A stretch of 64,000 nt of DNA from Sipunculus nudus (taxonomy: Eukaryota > Annelida > Sipuncula > Golfingiida > Sipunculidae): assembly GCA_026874595.1 (NCBI GenBank), contig CM049313.1:37662659-37726658 (forward strand), in the 5' to 3' direction. Below are positions 49,593 to 62,223 of this stretch, piece by piece. Position 1 is the first letter of the stretch, and every line of letters begins with the position of its first letter. Under the pieces are notes generated by a model. It made no database searches. It was not told the origin of the DNA and was given only the letters and a program-made list of their open reading frames with translations. A program made the translations under genes and the position numbers.

Positions 49593-52500
49593 TAATAAAG
49601 TTTCCCATTTGATGGTAACAAGGATGTTGGCAGCGTTCAAGTCCCCCACACAGTATTCAAACTAAGCATTACATAGAGACCTTATCCACACAGACGATTC
49701 ATGACAGAGAGCATTTAAAAGAGAGCAAATACCTCAGCCACAGCCTAACAATTGTTTTAGACGTATTGTAATGTTAAAGTGATATTGCCATACTCAAACA
49801 ATCAAACCTGCAGGTCTAAAATCTGCACTTTTACCAAATGAAGATATCTGCCTATTACTATTCACCATAAAATGCAAGTTTAGATAACTATATAAAGTTC
49901 TATACAAGTTTAGATAACTATATAAAGTTCTATACAAGTTTAGATAATTATATAAAGATCTATATAACAATGATAACTGTAGCTGCTTTTCGTACATGAG
50001 GGTTTTATATTCACAATATTTGTGACAGTGATATTATCACAAAAAATAAACCTCCTGGAATAAGACACCTCATATAAACTGGTCCTTTTTACTGTAGCAG
50101 ACTGCTATCTCATTTACAGCTTCTGTGGATTCCATGTCTGTTCCACTGGAAGCTGAAAGGCAAAGGTTGTTTTAACCTGTATTTAATAGATCTATCATTC
50201 ATGATGCCTGTAAATCAAAGAATCATGTTGTAAATTAATATGCTATATTGTCTGCCCATAATTAAATGTTCTCTTGGTTTCTCATAAAATTATTAAGCTT
50301 CTGCACACACATTAAATAATTTAATGAGGCTATATCACCAAAAATTAATCGTTGCAAAATGAAAATCACAAAAATTTAACCCTGCAAATATGAAGGCAAT
50401 ATTACAAATACTAAGCTTTTTCCTTTACCATAACTGGGTAAGTGAACAATGTTAACACTAGCAGTGTCATTACTAACAGACTTAAAACATGTGACATCAT
50501 TATCTCTCACTGTTGTTCATGAATTAATCACGCTGACTGACACTGAGATATGAACATAGTTAATGATCTCATTGGCATTAAGGTTCCTAGCAGTCATCAT
50601 GATTAATTTACACTAAAAGCAAAAGTGATAAAAACCTGCTCACTAAAAATACAGTACCTGTTTCTCTTTAGATACAAAATTTTAATTGTGATAAACACTA
50701 TTATAATATCAAAGCACAGGGCAAAGTTCATCTTCCTTTGAACAACTACACTAGGAAAGATCTAAAGAAAGTCTTATCAATGCTGAACAGAGGCTCTTAG
50801 AAGCTATTTCTTGACCACATAATGGCATCATCTGTGTTAAATAGGCCATTGTCATCCTCAAAACAATGACCTAGTTTTTTAAACTATAGGAAAGAGGAAG
50901 AGCCTGACAGATTGGCCATGTTTTTTACATGAGAATATCTAAGCTTCAACGGAAACCTCTGATAACTTTGTCATCCATGAAACATAAATCATGACTATAA
51001 CACAAGAATGCAAGGGACTTGTCAATTTCTTAATGCTGGTGTTAATTCAGTTTATCTAAAGTCAACAACCTACTAAACAGCCCTGTGGGACCTGTGCATA
51101 CTAGAATAACATAGGGAGTCACAAACCACACCAGCTGAACCAACGCTGTAAAGGTTTTTCAAATCTACTACATTCCTGCCAAGTAGCTAGTATTTTATTT
51201 GCCGCTGAAATATATGTATGTATAATAATAATATAAATGCCATACCTTTATAATTGTTTTAAGTCAGGAGATGGCTTCCTAATAGCCTGTCCAGCAGGGA
51301 ATCCTGACTAGAAAAAGCTACAGGAGGAGAAGGGAATTCCCTCTCATTTGCATATTAGTAATTCATGCTCCTGATAAAAGATGAATATATCACTGCTGTG
51401 GTCAGGGCTATTGCACTTCAACGGGCAATCCACAGAATACAGAAGATGACCAAATGACCCAGGCTAGTTTGTCAATGAAACTCTGGAAGAAACCCCAATA
51501 AATGCTGATGGTACTGTAAAACATCCTTAGTTCCAGAAGATGGTAACAGGTGGCACAATCTACCTGCCTTAGTTTTATTTTCCAGCAAGTATTGCCAAAT
51601 GCTTTCTGATGAGTGTGAATTAAGTTTGCGACTAGATGGCTGAACCTGCTAATGCCAATAAAGGGATAGCTGTACAGCTGACTTACCAGTAGTCAGATAT
51701 GGCTGGACTTAATGGCCTTTGGTGCTGATATATGGCAGGACCTGTATATTATTGGCAGTGCAAATCGATGTCTGAGAGTTTTAGATATAATGTATTTAAG
51801 TGTATCACCTGTATTTGGGAATGTCTAGTGATAAATGACTAAGATAATTGAATAGCTACAATATGACCATGAATGTTATGTTGCTGTGACTTCAAAATAT
51901 GTGGTATTTTTAAATTCACAGTACTTATGAGGATATCAATATGCACAGATTTATAGAAATCAATACATCTTTGTCAGTATAAATGTACAAATCTAAAGGA
52001 AAACTGTCCTGCCTATATCACTGCAATAAAAGTTATTTCATAATATGATTCATCAAAACTTTAAGATGATGCATTTTAAAGACTTTGAAACAAAAAAAAG
52101 GCCATGATAAAATTTAGGGTATCATAAAGCTTAGGCATCAATAATAGATACCAGGCTGTCTGTGCATAGGGCTAGTTAGGTGAAATGGGTCACAAAATAG
52201 CAGTCGTTTTTTAAAGTCACTGGAGACAATCTCTGTTGCCAGGCTTATTAAATGTCCTATCTGTTGTTCATGGAACTGAATCATGGACCAACAGCTCAAC
52301 CAATAATCCAAGCTCCACTCCCCCTTTCTTGGGTTTGCATTTTACCTCTCTTACCAATGAGAGAATATGTAGAGTGTATACATAAGACTGGACACAATAA
52401 TGTAATATTTTGGTCTATGTAATATTCTAACTTATATTAAAATGTAGTTATACAAAGCATGTTTAACTTCCTGGTTATATGTCTGGGCAAATAAACAGTC

Positions 52501-53847
52501 ACTTAAATAAACAAAATTAAAAATAAGGTCCCAGTGTAACTGAAACATACATGATTAACATTATCAACCTCTGCAAAAAAAGCCAGCTGCAATATTGTTT
52601 TTAAATTGAGAATCAACTCAAAACAAGGCATCATGAATCATAAAACCTGCAAAAAATGCTTCAAGAAATACGTTATAAACTTAATTTTATATAATCAAAA
52701 ATGTTGTGACAATTTACAGTGAAATTCTTTTTATACAAACATATGTATATAAATTTTACTTCTGTCTATATAGAAATGAAAAATTTTAAAATACAATAAT
52801 ACAACACAAGTTTTTATGTCTGATTTATTACATGGTCAGTGTCATGGATTATTGGTGTACCATGAGAATACTTGGTGCACCAAGAGGCCCAGGCCATGCA
52901 AATCAACCTAGCTTGTCAGAGAAGACGGACACACTTCATAGAATCTTATTTAATAAAACATCAATAACCAATATCCAGGGGGCCATCAACACAGCACCTA
53001 TGAGCACAGTGATAAGGCTGTATCAGCACTGGTCTGCTCTGCTGCTCCAGGCTTCAGACATTTCATTAAGAAAATGCTGGACTCCCCTCCGGATGCTGAC
53101 TGAGATAATAGAGGTCAGCCCCGGCTTGATTTACAGCTAGCTTAGCTATTGATGCAAATATCTCATTTCCTTATAAAATATATACAGGGATGGCCCACAA
53201 ACACACCAGAACAACACAGGTCCCGGCTGTGGAGACGGCAGTTTCCTTGATTTATGAACAGGATAGTTTCCAGCTGCCCGGGGATGATCCCTGGGGCACA
53301 ATTGTTTGATTCAGCTCCTCCAGACGTACAAGCTGCACTAATACAAACAGTGCCCTGCTGGACCGTGATGCAGCATGAGGAGGCCCTGTGTCCTCGGCTG
53401 TCAGACAGAGTTTACACGCTCAGAACCGACATGGATAATATATAAACGCTTCCAAGATCACTTCCTGGATGATTGCTGAGGGTTATAAGAACCACGAATG
53501 AAAGTTTATCGAACACACTATTCTCCTGCCACAATATCACTACTGTAGTAGCCATCAGGCAGAAAAACCTCCCTGACAGATGAGGAGGTGCCAAAAATGG
53601 ATATTACTTACTCACAAACTCTGTTGTTCATCAGGATAAACTCATAACCAATTTATATATATCTATATATATAGCCTATGCCTGCATTTACACAGAATAT
53701 ACCAGTATTCAGTGTGTCCAACTGTAAAATATTGAACATGCTTGTTTAAACACACCTGCAATACTGATGGTATTGCATACAGGTGTTAATACCTATCAAA
53801 AAAGATTTTCATTATGGTAAATGATCACAGAGGGTGCTAAACAAGTA
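49593..53847. other. upstream region, no gene seen
   Basis: Contains a three-copy 30-bp repeat at about 49876-49965 (AGTTTAGATAACTATATAAA). 52850-53440 is more GC-rich with a 102-codon open frame on the plus strand, but no family is recognisable and there are no supporting splice sites or repeats, so it is left unassigned. Confidence 0.45.
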
Positions 53848-53894
53848 ATTGTATCCGCCAAAACAGAGTTTTGCGGATACTATGTTTTCAGCTG

Positions 53895-53938
<44 letters not shown>

Positions 53939-55579
53939 GTAGGTGTCCGGAGAACTCCTCTGTAACCGCTGGGCGGAATTTTCCGAAACCCGGGATTATG
54001 TTCGGGTCACATGTGAACTGCTGCGCCCCGATTTTGTTTTGACCTCTGACCTTTCCTCTGGGCTCTGCGTCCGTTTGTGCGTCTGTTTCCACACATAAAC
54101 CCACATATCTCGGGAACCGTTTGACCGATCAGGAAAATTTTTTTGCACAAATGTAGCCCTCGGAGAGCTTTATAACATACACCAAAAATGGTGGCGCCAC
54201 CTGCAACCATGTTTGCACAGTGTCCATCTGTTCGTCTGCCTTGGGTTAAAATCACTCATATCTCTGCAGTGACTTGACTAATTCACCTGAAATTCGGCAT
54301 GCGCAAACATCCTGGATAGCTTTTCTGATTTTATGACAGGTGGCGCCACCTACATTCACGTTTACGCTGCAGACATCCAAGCTCATATCTCGGGAACCGT
54401 TTGACCGATCAGGAAAATTCTTTTGCACAAATGTAGCCCTTGGAGAGCTTTATAACATACACCAAAAATGGTGGCGCCACCTGCAACCATGTTTGCACAG
54501 TGTCCATCTGTTCGTCTGCCTTGGGTTAAAATCACTCATATCTCTGCAGTGATTTGACTAATTCACCTGAAATTTGGCATGCGTATACATCCTGGATAGC
54601 TTTTCTGATTTTATGACAGGTGGCGCCACCTACATTCACGTTTACGCTGAAGACATCCAAGCTCATATCTCGGGAACCGTTTGACCGATCAGGAAAATTC
54701 TTTTGCACAAATGTAGCCCTTGGAGAGCTTTATAACATACACCAAAAATGGTGCCGCTACCTGCAACCATGTTTGCACAGTGTCCATCTGTTTGTCTGCC
54801 TTGGGTTAAAATCACTCATATCTCTGCAGTGACTTGACTAATTCACCTGAAATTTGGCATGCGTATACATCCTGGATAGCTTTTCTGATTTTATGACAGG
54901 TGGCGCCACCTACATTCACGTTTACTCTGCAGACATCCAAGCTCATATCTCAGGAACCGTTTGACCGATCAGGAAAATTTTTTTACACAAATGTAGCCCT
55001 TGGAGAGCTTTATAACATACACAAAAAATGGTGGCGCCACCTGCAACCATGTTTGCACAGTGTCCAGCTGTTCGTCTGCCTTGGGTTAAAATCACTCATA
55101 TCTCTGCAGTGGTTTGACTAATTCACCTGAAATTCTGCATGCTTATACATCCTGGATAGCTTTTCCGATTTTATGACAGGTGGCGCCACCTACAATCAAG
55201 TTTACGCTGCAGACATCCAAGCTCATATCTAGGGAACCGTTTGACCGATTGGGCCAAAATTTTGCATGTGTATAGTTCTCACAAAGCTCTTTATCATACG
55301 CTAAACTGGTGGCGCCACCTGCAACCCTTTTTTGCACAGCGTCCATCTGTTTGTCTGCCAAGGGCAAAAATCACTCATATACAATATAGTGGTTTGACTT
55401 ATCTGCCTTAAATTTTGCATATGTATACAACTTGGACGGCTTTCTGGATTTTTTGGTAGGTAGTACAACCTACATACACAATTTGGCTGCAGACATCCAT
55501 GCTGATATGCAACACTTCACCCGTTCCACTCTGATTTAGGCGGATACAAGTAGTCGCTTGTCGACTACCCGTATTCTAG
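53848..55579 (+). mobile_element. family B Helitron/Helentron-like element, copy B3
   Basis: Nearly identical to B1 along almost the whole length, with the same 5' GTATCCGCC segment, triplet tract (53895-53939), 280-bp units and 3' GGCGGATAC, GTAGTCG/CGACTAC hairpin and CTAG (55576-55579). It has one additional ~140-bp half unit near the 3' end that B1 lacks. Confidence 0.82.
53895..53939. repeat. (GCC)n microsatellite near the B3 5' end
   Basis: About fifteen triplets, longer than the B1 equivalent. Confidence 0.95.
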
Positions 55580-55939
55580 TTTTCTGTTAAGTATGAAAGA
55601 AAAGGAAATCTAGGTTTTTTAATCAAGGTTTGATATTGATGCCCTTTGTTAAGTTACTTCATTTCCAAACTCCAATATCCCAGATATTTTAAACTGTAAA
55701 CACAAAGCAAACATCTGTTGAACATGATATCACCGGCATCTCCTAAAGCCAAAAACCTGCTGTTCTTTTATCTTGCTATGATCTGCAAACAATCATGGTG
55801 TACTGGCACACAAGACAAAACTTAAATATGCAACAAAGGAAACAAGTGCAGGTCTATGCAGTGAAACCTTTAATACTGACCACCCAAGAAACAAGGACCA
55901 ACCAGCCATAAGGACCACATGTTTGGTTCTGATGCTGAG

Positions 55940-56852
55940 TAGTGGTGGGCCAATCATCGAGTTTTTTTTTAAAGTCAGTCGGTTTGTTGCCACTTTCAAG
56001 CACTCGATTACCAAAGGCAACTATCGATTACATTATACTCATGATTGTTTATACCCAAATGTCTTTATGTTATAGGCAAAAAGTATTCTTCACATTTTTA
56101 CAACATTCCGCGCTTCATATATGAGTTTGAGTTCCCATATAACCTCCGTATATAACTGAGTATGACACGGGAGATGAGAGAACGGAGGACCTATTAAACC
56201 TCTGTGAACTGGCAGGGAGCTGCAGAATTAGCGGAGAGTTTTCTAACGAGATGTTCATTGCAAAATATGGGTGGTTAGCATTAAAATGCCCGATAATTCT
56301 CCAGGTCTGTGCCAATTTTGTGAGATTCTCTTAGAAATAATCTTCTCAACTAATGTTAGCTGCCTCTGCCGCTGCCGCATGAGTAATTATATTTTTAGCT
56401 TTCAGTTACTTTTTTAAAAAATTTTTTACCAATAATTATATGGGCCTGTAATTTTTCTGGCAGGCCTGTAAAACCAGTATGCATGTCGGCAGTCATCATA
56501 ATTGTTATAACATGAAAGTCATAGCTGGTGGTGAAGTCAAAATGATATGTGGGGGTATTCATTAGGGCCAGCAAGTAGATGTTCTGGACTGTGGTTTTAT
56601 TCTTGATTACTATAATTAATTAAAGTGAAACTTTGAAAAGCATATTTTAGTGATAAAGGGAAAATATAAAAAAGGCAAAAACTTCTTTTCGACAGATAGA
56701 GTTACTAAGACATGCGGGTGGTTTTAGAGAATACAGTTTCACAGATAATTGCACATTTCTTTATATTTGTCTGAACCGATTAATAATTGATCATCGATCG
56801 GTTTGCCCAAACTGATGATCAATTATGAAAAAGGAACTGACTCCCACCACTA
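55940..56852. mobile_element. hAT-type non-autonomous DNA transposon
   Basis: Ends are TAGTGGTGGG and its inverse complement CCCACCACTA, flanked on both sides by the same 8-bp sequence ATGCTGAG (55932-55939 and 56853-56860). An 8-bp target duplication and a (T/C)AGNGGTGGG-type terminus are typical of hAT elements. The 913-bp interior encodes no transposase. Confidence 0.9.
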
Positions 56853-58068
56853 ATGCTGAGCATAAATTGGCTTGTCACATTGTCTACCATGAACATCTTG
56901 CTAAAGGTACAGAAAGATCTGAGCTAATGTCACCTGTGACCCCCTAAACAGAGACTGATTGTGATTTTTGGCAACAAAGAATCTGATAATATAACAGATC
57001 TCAAATCATTTCATTAAACTTAAATAAGACTACATCATAAACATCACATGATCACTAAGGAATTGCCTCTAATGTATTATTTGACTCAATGTCAATTAAT
57101 ATTTTGCAAATCATTTAAGACAAACTATGATTTTCTATGACTGCCCCAGTCAGCAAAACCAAATCAATCTTAACCAGGATTTCATGCAGGATTGACAAAT
57201 CTCCCTGAGAGCGCCTCTTGCCATTGTCAATCTCTACCTCTAATCACCACTGACTTGACATGAAGTTTATTACAGATTATCAGAGAATTCCCATCAATGC
57301 AGATCACTTCTTGTAATATCTTGTCCTACCATCCCCTAGTGTGACCAGGCATTTAAATGGCCACCCAAGATGGTCCTTACATGGATTCCTTTGCAAGATT
57401 AACATACAACAAATACAGGTGTTACTATAGACATATACAAGCCTTCAGGATGCTTTCTTTCCTGTTCAGTTTAGCTTTCACCGACTGATAATATATAAGA
57501 TCTGTAGGTGTTTGAAATTCAGTTTCATAGTACAGAACTATAAATGTAAAAATGTGAAATTTAAGTGACTGTAATGGTTAAAACCGTTCAACCATTTGGA
57601 ACCTTTCAGGGACCATAACAGACCCTGTAACTGACAAACATTTACTGACAACATATCCTGTTTATGCTGCCTGTCACCGCACCTGCCAAAGGAGATGCAG
57701 AGTCATCCAAATGTTCGGGATGCTGAACAAATACCAGAATACAGCATCTAGCGTTTATTTCAATAATACTTGCACATGTTCATTTTCTACATCCCAGATA
57801 ACACAAACACACCAAGTTTACATAAGATGCATGTAACACAAACACACCAAGTTTACACAAGATGCTTGCATAATGTAATTATTACTATTAAACTAACCCA
57901 TTTGTGACCACAGCTGATAAGATGGTTGTCCCAAGACATGATACATTATATTATCACACAATGTTTCTATCTTTCATATGTACCACCTATGGTGAATTGT
58001 TATTTGTTTAGGAATATTATATTTTATACTGATAATAATATGCCATGTCTTTATGATGTATGGGATAT
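56853..58068. other. spacer with small direct repeat
   Basis: No gene. Two tandem copies of a ~40-bp unit (ACACAAACACACCAAGTTTA) at about 57800-57870. Confidence 0.5.
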
Positions 58069-60105
58069 ACCGTATTCGAGGTAATAAGCGCCCCTCCCAA
58101 AAATAAGCGCCCCCCCCCCCCACCGGATTTGGGAGATCACTATAGGAAAACTAAGGGATGAACCATCCTAACCTCACTTTTCTCCCTAGCCAATATAACA
58201 TGGGGCAACGTAATGCTTTCATTTCTCCACGCCAAGCTTAAAAGTTACCGCCAGTTTTTATTCTATCTCCGTTGGGCTTTATCATCTAATATAATAATTA
58301 GTCACACACAACAGAATCAGTGGTCAAGTGTGTCACAGATAACATTGACTGACTGTGCCCGTGAAGGCCGACCCTGCAGGTGGCCATGCTGATCGGGTGA
58401 CCTGAATTCAGGTACGTATGTGGATGTATTATGCAATGAAATATATATACTTGCCGAATTTGCTCGTGTACAGGACAATTAATTTTATCCTAAAAATATT
58501 TGGCAAAGAAGGGCGGCCGTCTGATATACGGGTACACGTTTTTTAGCGTCCTCAGGGCCGCCAAGGATAATTTACGGCAATCAGCATTATTACATCGGTC
58601 GAACTGGACTCCGTGAATATCGGTGATTATGTCCGTATGGTGGTAATATACACTCAATAAAGAACATTACAATGCTTTGAATTTATCGTTAAGACATCAG
58701 ATTTACATGTGCACATAGTTAAATAATTGGTAAGAAAAGGTTTGCCCTTGCCGCATTGACACAGGGATTTTAACTGAATCAATGTATGAAAGCCCTTCTG
58801 ACAGAGCCAGTGATTTTCCGCGATCGCGGACGGAATCGCGGAACTGACAGACCGAAACGGAATTCCCAGTCCTGAAAAAGTATTTTTGCCAAAAATATCT
58901 TGGCAATTCACTTGAAACATGTATGCAGTGATATAACTGTTGATGCCACTGACAGGGTGCGGGGCTTACCCATGTAGTCAAGATCCCAGAGCCCTGGGTT
59001 TATTTGTGTGTATACAGCGATCGCGCAAGGGATGCTGGGAACGTGCCAATTTGGTCTAAATGCCATCCAGTAGCACGTAATATGCATATTTAAACAAGGA
59101 TGATTTTTTCATATGGTGCCGTATTCACCGCGTAAAATGTTCACGAATCCAGTGAATGCGGGCACTGTCAGCTGGCTTGCACACTGACATACACGGAGAC
59201 TCGCACATGGCACTTCGATTACAAGACAACCAGTAGCGCGTTATAATTATAAATATGAAGCGGCCTTTCCTCAGGTGACGCAAAATTCAATGTTTGTCAA
59301 GCTTGTATTATTATTGGACAACGTCAAGAAATGAATGTATTATAACTGGCATCAAAGTTCAAGAAAGGGACCGTGTGTCTGCGGGATTTAAATATGACGA
59401 ATTTCCTCACAATTTCTAAACAAAACCCCGGATTTGTTGCGTATACGCACTGAAGTTAATATAATACGCTGGAGTCTGAGGGCCAGTATTTCAGCTTTTT
59501 TTTAAAACTTTTGCATGTAATTTCATGCACAATTAAGGACAAAAAGGATTATTATTGGCGATGCCATTCCATGTCATACATCGGCTCAGCTGTCAAAGGT
59601 ATTTGCGCAAGGTGACTGACATAATCAGGGTACCGACTTCCCGTATTATATTTTTTCATCTTTCAAATAAATACTGTTTTACATACCCTTTATATGAACA
59701 TTTTATACATTCCACTACCTTATTAGGCAGTGACTTTTATTAAAGAGTTCATTCATGACCATCCTTATTTTTCCTCTTCACCTGCAAAGGAAATCTCAAC
59801 TGCAGTCATTCATACAATTCTCTCATACAACACAAAATAAAATTGTCTGCAAATAGGTATCACTTGGATAAGTTATTATTTTTCAAAACTTCATACAACC
59901 ATCGCTAAAAGATTGTTGGTTTTTCTGAATTGTCCTGAATGTGCTGTGAAGTCAAACACGTGTACAGAAGCCGCAGTGTTAAATAAGAGGATCGTAACGC
60001 ACTTTGGAAGTTGTCAGATGTGGGTTGGGGGGGGGGCGCTTATTAGGGTGTAAGAATTATTGGGAAAAATTTAATTTTGAGAGCGCTTATTACGTCGAAT
60101 ACGGT
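58069..60105. mobile_element. 2-kb segment bounded by ACCGTATTCGA inverted repeats
   Basis: Left end ACCGTATTCGAGGTAATAAG and right end with the inverse of ACCGTATTCGACGTAATAAG. AATAAGCGC recurs inside each end beside a poly-C or poly-G tract. AT flanks both ends, fitting a 2-bp target duplication. The interior is richer in CpG than the surroundings and encodes no transposase. It may be one non-autonomous transposon, or two oppositely oriented MITEs flanking host DNA. Confidence 0.65.
58970..59043 (-). promoter_or_regulatory. candidate promoter and non-coding first exon of CSK
   Basis: On the minus strand, TTCCCAGCATCCCTTGCG (about 59022-59042) resembles the ZNF143/SBF promoter motif. It is followed about 50 bp later by CTACATGG and a strong donor GTAAGC (intron starts at 58969). 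The region is CpG-richer than its surroundings. A first exon here would splice to the possible acceptor upstream of coding exon 1 at 38324. No transcript evidence is available, so this is an inference. Confidence 0.25.
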
Positions 60106-60869
60106 ATTCTGAAAAGGCTAGATACTGAAATATGGATAGCAGTTACCCCTGTGGTATTGAACAGAACATAATTATATAAATAATCAAGTCTCCTTTGGTA
60201 AAAAGGAAGACAGTCTTAAAAGAAAGTTCTACCCCTCATTGCCCACTGTAGTATATCTATCACAACATTTTATACATGTATTATTCCCTGCATTATGGCA
60301 GCCTTTCTGAGTCACCAGCACTGAGCAGAATGACAATTTTGAAGCTTACAGGTACTCTCAACTTGTGCTGCCATTAACTCCTGAATGAACAACTGATGAC
60401 ACTGCAGACCAGTTAAAATAACTGTTTACTGAAATCCTATTGAAATTCACCCATCTACAGCCTGTTCCTACACCTCTACTCCCCATTCTACTTATCTTAC
60501 CTATAGCTGCAAAACATCCATGGTGTTAAATCCCTTGAAATCTACCTCCTATCCTGATAAAATATGACAGGAGCTGCACTAACATCCGGCCGGTCAAAGT
60601 ACAGGTAACATTACAGATTATTTTATATAGATATATAGTTTGAAGCAGAGGCTCTTTTAATAGATTAACAGGTTCATTTATTTAATTTTTTTCTAGAGAA
60701 CCTATGCACAGCCATTTTACCAATAGCTCTTGGATACCTATCTGGCTACTAAAAGTACCTTTGGTCTTTGAACCAGACTTCTATTAAATAATATTTACTT
60801 TTATCTTGTTATTGACAAATTCACTGGATAAACCACATAACTGGACAGGTTTAGATCACTTGGCACCTT
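60106..60869. other. spacer
   Basis: No gene or repeat recognised. Confidence 0.5.
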
Positions 60870-62192
60870 TTTACCTCCTAAAATCTGTCACAAGTAACCA
60901 ATGTCAAAGTACATCTATGAGGACCTTACAGCTCAACCTCCCAAATTCTGTCATAAGTAACCAATGTCAGTCCATCTAAGAGGACCTAACAGCTCAACCT
61001 CCTATAATCTGTCACAAGTAACCAATGTCAAAGTCCATCTAAGAGGACCTTACAGCTCAACCTCCTATAATCTGTCACCAGTAACCAATGTCAAAGCCCA
61101 TCTATGAGGACCTTACAGCTCAACCTCTCAAAGTCTGTCATGAGTAACCAATGTCAAAGTCCATCTATGAGGACCTTACAGCTCAACCTCCCAAAGTCTG
61201 TCATAAGTAACCAATGTCAAAGTCCATCTAAGAGGACCTTAAAGCTCAACCTCCTATAATCTGTCACAAGTAACCAATGTCAAAGTCCATCTATGAGGAC
61301 CTTACAGCTAGACCTCCTATAATCTGTCACCAGTAACCAATGTCAAAGTCCATCTATGAGGACCTTACAGCTCAACCTCCTTTAATCTGTCATAAGTAAC
61401 CAATGTCAGAGTCCATCTAAGAGGACCTTAAAGCTCAACCTCCTATAATCTGTCACAAGTAACCAATGTCAAAGTCCATCTATGAGGACCTTACAGCTCA
61501 ACCTCCTTTAATCTGTCATAAGTAACCAATGTCAAAGTCCATCTAAGAGGACCTAACAGCTCAACCTCCTATAATCTGTCACAAGTAACCAATGTCAAAG
61601 TCCATCTAAGGGGACCTTACAGCTCAACTTCCTATAATCTGTCACCAGTAACCAATGTCAAAGTCCATCTATGAGGACCTTACAGCTCAACCTCCCAAAG
61701 TCTGTCATGAGTAACCAATGTCAAAGTCCATCTATGAGGACCTTACAGCTCAACCTCCCAAAGTCTGTCATAAGTAACCAATGTCAAAGTCCATCTAAGA
61801 GGACCTTAAAGCTCAACCTCCTATAATCTGTCACAAGTAACCAATGTCAAAGTCCATCTATGAGGACCTTACAGCTAGACCTCCTATAATCTGTCACCAG
61901 TAACCAATGTCAAAGTCCATCTATGAGGACCTTACAGCTCAACCTCCTTTAATCTGTCATAAGTAACCAATGTCAAAGTCCATCTAAGAGGACCTTAAAG
62001 CTCAACCTCCTATAATCTGTCACCAGTAACCAATGTCAAAGTCCATCTATGAGGACCTTACAGCTAGACCTCCTATAATCTGTCACCAGTAACTAATGTC
62101 AAAGTTCATCTATGTGGACCTTATAGCTGGACCTCCTATAATCTGTCACAACTAACCAATGTCAAAGTCCATCTATGAGGAATTTAAAGCTC
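60870..62192. repeat. 63-bp minisatellite, about 21 copies
   Basis: The unit carries AAGTAACCAATGTCAAAGTC, CATCTATGAGGACCTTACAG and CTCAACCTCC-ATAATCTGTC. Variants (CATCTAAGAGG, GCTAGACC, CTCCCAAAGTC) recur in the same order 567 bp apart (61201 and 61768), i.e. a nine-unit higher-order repeat. Confidence 0.95.
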
Positions 62193-62223
62193 CCAAATTA
62201 TGAAGGAATAACAGGCATGTATC

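Noticed and set aside
52832-53140. 102-codon plus-strand frame in a relatively GC-rich stretch
   Set aside because: No recognisable family, no convincing splice context. Left as unassigned sequence that could be checked for conservation or transcription.
53821-54104. Polyproline or polyglycine frames over the GCC triplet tract
   Set aside because: Simple-sequence translation inside the 5' end of a Helitron-like element.
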